A stretch of 9,968 nt of DNA. Origin: an uncultured Dorea sp. (GTDB lineage Bacteria > Bacillota > Clostridia > Lachnospirales > Lachnospiraceae). Position numbers and translations under genes: made by a program. Positions 7,794 through 9,968 of the stretch are shown here, piece after piece. The notes under the pieces were generated by a model. The model was not told the origin of the DNA, ran no database searches, and worked only from the letters and a program-made list of their open reading frames with translations. Numbering within the stretch: position 1 is the first letter of the stretch; every line of letters starts with the position of its first letter. The DNA lies in NCBI GenBank assembly GCA_910586965.1, contig CAJUMF010000061.1, positions 1 through 9,968 of the forward strand. The letters are read 5' to 3'.

Positions 7794-7862
7794 GCCATTT
7801 CTCAAAAAGACTTTGAAAATCCTCAGAAAATCTTAAAGAATTTTTTGAGATTTCTCTGTTAT
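7788..7862. promoter_or_regulatory. Mirrored divergent promoter and candidate regulator operator
   Basis: Two inverted arms of 21 positions face outward around a 33-base core centred near 7825. Each arm holds TTTTTGAGA, 5 variable bases, then CTGTTAT (minus strand 7808-7788; plus strand 7842-7862), so 16 positions are identical. The CTGTTAT parts supply the extended -10 boxes of both divergent promoters. The core carries GAAAATC at 7815-7821 and again at 7826-7832, an 11-bp period on one face of the helix. This is the usual spacing of tandem sites for OmpR/PhoB-type regulators, the class encoded next door. In both directions the repeats fall about 36-57 bases upstream of the predicted transcription starts, the place for activation. 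Repeats are seen directly; binding is inferred. Confidence 0.62.
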
Positions 7863-7865
7863 GAT
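7857..7865 (+). promoter_or_regulatory. Extended -10 promoter of the two-component operon
   Basis: TG (7857-7858), T, then TATGAT (7860-7865) form an extended -10 element. The hexamer 17 bases upstream (AGAATT) is a poor -35, so the promoter probably relies on the extended -10 and on a bound activator. Transcription would start near 7872, about 32 bases before the response regulator ATG. Confidence 0.6.
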
Positions 7866-7903
7866 GATACCAGGCCAAAGGGTACAGGAAAGAAGGTTTT
7901 GCA

Positions 7904-8587
7904 ATGCATATTTTGATTATCGAAGACGACAGGGAACTGTGTGGTGCGCTAAAGGAACAGCTTGATGCAAGGAGCCACCATGTCACTTGCTGTCATACAG
8001 GAAGTGAGGCGCTTTACTGCGCGATGAACGGAGTCTATGATCTGATTCTTTTAGACCGGATGCTCCCGGAGATTGACGGACTGTCCATTCTTCGCTCCAT
8101 CCGCCAGAACCGGATCACCACGCCGGTCATCTTAACCACTGCCCTCGGCGCGGTAAACGACCGCATCGACGGATTAGACTGCGGCGCCGATGATTATCTG
8201 GTCAAACCCTACGCCGTCGAGGAGCTTATGGCACGGATCCGGGCGCTGTCGCGAAGACCGAAGGCACTGACTGAGCACGAGACCCTCTCCTACCTGGACA
8301 TGAATTATGACGCGGATGTGAGGATGCTCTCCTGTAAGGGCAAGGAGCTTCGCCTCTCCGGCCGGGAAGCACTATTGTTAGAATTCTTCCTCAAGAATCC
8401 GGAAAAGACACTGGCCAGGGAACAGATCTTTTACCGGGTATGGGGTCCCGACGGGATTGTCGAGGACGGGAACTTGGATACTTACATCTATTTTTTAAGA
8501 AAACACCTGCGCAAGTTAAAAAGCCGGGCGGTCATACGCACCGTCCACGGCCTGGGCTACTGTATGGAGGACTCCCATGTTTCCTGA
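7904..8587 (+). CDS. OmpR/PhoB-family response regulator
   Basis: This 227-residue regulator contains a receiver domain (about 2-113) with all key residues: the acidic pair E7/D8 (with D9), phospho-acceptor Asp51 in LLDRMLP, Thr79 in the TTA motif, and Lys101 in VKPY. A winged-helix DNA-binding domain follows (about 128-224), ending in the RTVHGLGYCME stretch typical of the Trans_reg_C family. It is a normal-length, intact transcription factor. The ATG is preceded by AGAAGG (7891-7896) at 7 bases. The gene overlaps the kinase gene by 11 bases and is divergent from the transporter operon. It is expected to be phosphorylated by the neighbouring kinase and to bind the 11-bp-phased repeats at 7815-7832. 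The family is certain; the target genes are inferred from layout. Confidence 0.95.
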   Translation: MHILIIEDDRELCGALKEQLDARSHHVTCCHTGSEALYCAMNGVYDLILLDRMLPEIDGLSILRSIRQNRITTPVILTTALGAVNDRIDGLDCGADDYLVKPYAVEELMARIRALSRRPKALTEHETLSYLDMNYDADVRMLSCKGKELRLSGREALLLEFFLKNPEKTLAREQIFYRVWGPDGIVEDGNLDTYIYFLRKHLRKLKSRAVIRTVHGLGYCMEDSHVS

Positions 8588-9866
8588 ACTGCAAAGAAAA
8601 TTAGTAAGACGATATACCTTAAGTACGGGGCTGATCTTGACCTTCATCCTCGCTGTTACTTTCCTCTTTTATCTGTCTTCCCAGCAAAGCCGCAGGGAGG
8701 CTTCTTTTACCGACCACATCTTTACGCTGTCTTCAAAGCTCCAGACAGACTCTACCTTCAACGATTTCTTTCTGTCACAGCTTGAGGGCAAGCATCGCCT
8801 GATCATCTATATCGAAGAAAACGGTACGCCCTTTTTCTTCCCCGGTACTTTCAAGCCGCGCACTGATCGCAGCAAGCTGCTTGATAAAGCTTCGGATCTT
8901 GCGGCGAAAGAAGGCATCTTTCCGAATTCACGCCCAATCTCTTCGGATCTTTTACAGTCCTCTCTTCTTGAAATTGCAGGCGGACACCACGACTCCTATC
9001 TGGGGAGTGTGACGATCGTGAATACCTCTTCGGGTTATAAAAAACTCATCCTGCTCCAGGATATCACCGTGAACCGGACACGGCTTATCCGCAATGCATT
9101 TCTGTATCTGCTGATCGATATTCTGGGGATTATCCTGTTATTTCTGACAGGAAGAAGTTTCGTTGGCCGCTCCCTCCTGCCTCTTAAGGAAATGTATAAA
9201 AAACAGCAGGATTTTGCGGCGGCAGCATCCCATGAACTGCGCTCACCTTTAGCAGTCATCCGGACAGCAGCCGACGCAGCCTCCGCCAACCTTCATCAGC
9301 CGGAAAAATACTTATCTGTCATCCGGGATGAATGTAAACGGGGAGATTCGCTGGTAAAAAATCTCCTGCTCCTTTCCTCCGCCCAACAGGAAGGCTGGGG
9401 CATCAATAAGCAACACTTTGAACTTGACGAGATGCTTCTCCATCTGACGGAGCTTTACGAACCGCTCTGCAGCGCAAAAAACGGAAACCTTCTTCTTACT
9501 CTTCCAGAAGAAACGCTTCCGCCTGTGTACGCAGACCCAGAACTGTGCCTGCAGATCTTTACTGTTCTTTTGGATAACGCCATCGCTTATGGCCTGAAAG
9601 ATGCCGGGAAGATCGTCTTAGGCCTAAGTCTTACCCAGGACAAACTTACTGTCTCTGTAACTGACTTTGGTCCGGGAATCAGCGACGAAGAAAAATCACT
9701 CATCTTCGATCCGTTTTACCGCCATGACACCTCCCGGCATGAAAAGACGCACTTCGGTCTCGGACTGTCTATCGCTGCCAGACTTGCAAAGCTTCAAAAC
9801 GTAGTGATCAGTGTCAGGGATACGGAGGGCGGCGGCTGCACCTTTGAAGTAAATTTTAACGGATAA
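8577..9866 (+). CDS. Membrane sensor histidine kinase, HAMP-less
   Basis: This 429-residue kinase has membrane segments at about 16-34 and 173-192 that enclose an extracellular domain of about 135 residues. A short linker without a full HAMP domain leads to the dimerisation helix with phospho-acceptor His219 (SHELRSPLAVIRT). The ATPase domain shows the N box (Asn334 in LLDNAIAYG), the G1 box (DFGPGIS, 363-369), the F box (FDPFYRHD) and the G2 box (GLGLSIA, 394-400). All catalytic motifs are present, so it should be active. The ATG lies inside the end of the response regulator gene, with GGAGG (8566-8570) 6 bases upstream, so the two are translationally coupled. The outer domain includes a possible PAS/Cache-like strand pattern (RLIIYIEENGTPFFFPG), but I cannot name it. 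Its size is enough for direct ligand sensing or for contact with the divergently encoded binding protein or adaptor. Confidence 0.95.
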   Translation: MFPELQRKLVRRYTLSTGLILTFILAVTFLFYLSSQQSRREASFTDHIFTLSSKLQTDSTFNDFFLSQLEGKHRLIIYIEENGTPFFFPGTFKPRTDRSKLLDKASDLAAKEGIFPNSRPISSDLLQSSLLEIAGGHHDSYLGSVTIVNTSSGYKKLILLQDITVNRTRLIRNAFLYLLIDILGIILLFLTGRSFVGRSLLPLKEMYKKQQDFAAAASHELRSPLAVIRTAADAASANLHQPEKYLSVIRDECKRGDSLVKNLLLLSSAQQEGWGINKQHFELDEMLLHLTELYEPLCSAKNGNLLLTLPEETLPPVYADPELCLQIFTVLLDNAIAYGLKDAGKIVLGLSLTQDKLTVSVTDFGPGISDEEKSLIFDPFYRHDTSRHEKTHFGLGLSIAARLAKLQNVVISVRDTEGGGCTFEVNFNG

Positions 9867-9886
9867 ATTACTCTAAAGTATAATTT

Positions 9887-9922
9887 AAAAGCCCCCAGAC
9901 ACTACTGTCTACGGGCTTTTTT
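9887..9922. terminator. Bidirectional intrinsic terminator
   Basis: The outer stem pairs AAAAGCCC (9887-9894) with GGGCTTTT (9913-9920). The inner stem pairs AGACA (9897-9901) with TGTCT (9906-9910). Six Ts follow on the plus strand. On the minus strand the same hairpin is followed by TTTTAAATT, so it can stop both the two-component operon, which ends 20 bases earlier, and the tRNA transcript arriving from the right. Confidence 0.88.
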
Positions 9923-9925
9923 GAA

Positions 9926-9968
9926 CTCCCCGAGTTGGGCTCGAACCAACAACCCCACGGTTAACAGC
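9926..9968 (-). tRNA. tRNA-Asn (GTT), 3' part, cut by window edge
   Basis: On the minus strand the anticodon loop CTGTTAA (9967-9961) holds anticodon GTT (9965-9963). The 3' anticodon strand CCGTG (9960-9956) follows, then a 5-base variable loop and a T arm with stem GTTGG/CCAAC around loop TTCGAGC. The 3' acceptor strand TCGGGGA (9933-9927) ends with discriminator G at 9926. CCA is not encoded; TTC follows. The D arm and the 5' acceptor strand lie beyond the window. The identity agrees with other Firmicute tRNA-Asn genes. Confidence 0.93.

Noticed and set aside
7441..7916. Plus-strand frames antisense to the lipoprotein start and across the intergenic region
   Set aside because: They run over the signal peptide region and the mirrored promoters, and their composition follows the complementary gene. 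No convincing ribosome binding site was seen.
1..9968. CRISPR array, insertion sequence, riboswitch or toxin-antitoxin genes
   Set aside because: I looked for repeated spacers, transposase motifs, terminal inverted repeats and long structured leaders. None is present; the only long repeats are the promoter arms at 7788-7862 and the terminator stems.
9887..9968. Possible attachment site for a mobile element at the tRNA-Asn 3' end
   Set aside because: tRNA 3' ends are common integration sites, but no integrase or second copy of the tRNA 3' sequence is seen in the window.

Overview
The window looks like chromosomal DNA of a low-to-mid GC Firmicute, most likely a Clostridia member close to Lachnospiraceae. 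The reasons are strong AGGAGG-type ribosome binding sites, several GTG and TTG starts, a Gram-positive type lipoprotein signal, a tRNA gene without an encoded CCA, and the protein families present. The assignment rests on sequence style and family knowledge only; no search was run.

Layout. Positions 1-183 hold no recognisable gene, but a good sigma-A type promoter lies at 113-141. It drives a CNNM/CorC ('hemolysin') family membrane protein on the plus strand (184-1452). A hairpin at 1465-1500 separates this gene from a five-gene operon converging on it from the right. In transcription order (minus strand, 7751 down to 1504) the operon encodes a 735-residue lipoprotein that joins a probable beta-propeller to an ABC solute-binding domain, a MalF/UgpA-type permease, a MalG/UgpE-type permease, an HlyD/MacA-like membrane-fusion adaptor with a long coiled coil, and a small MacB-like membrane protein. 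Three of the four junctions overlap and the fourth gap is 18-24 bases, so the genes look like one co-translated unit. There is no ABC ATPase in the window.

The operon is transcribed divergently from a two-component system on the plus strand: an OmpR/PhoB-type response regulator (7904-8587) and a HAMP-less histidine kinase (8577-9866). The 152-base intergenic region holds two mirror-image extended -10 promoters flanking a pair of 11-bp-phased direct repeats. This is a strong candidate for a shared operator through which the regulator controls both its own operon and the transporter operon. A bidirectional hairpin terminator (9887-9922) follows the kinase, and the 3' part of a tRNA-Asn gene runs in from the right edge on the minus strand.

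Working model (inference): the sensor pair responds to an extracellular compound and controls a hybrid envelope complex. That complex combines importer-type parts (binding lipoprotein and CUT1-like permeases) with export-type parts (membrane-fusion adaptor and MacB-like protein), and any ATPase must be supplied from elsewhere. The operon's composition, the propeller-binding-protein fusion and the mirrored promoter are the most interesting parts of the window.
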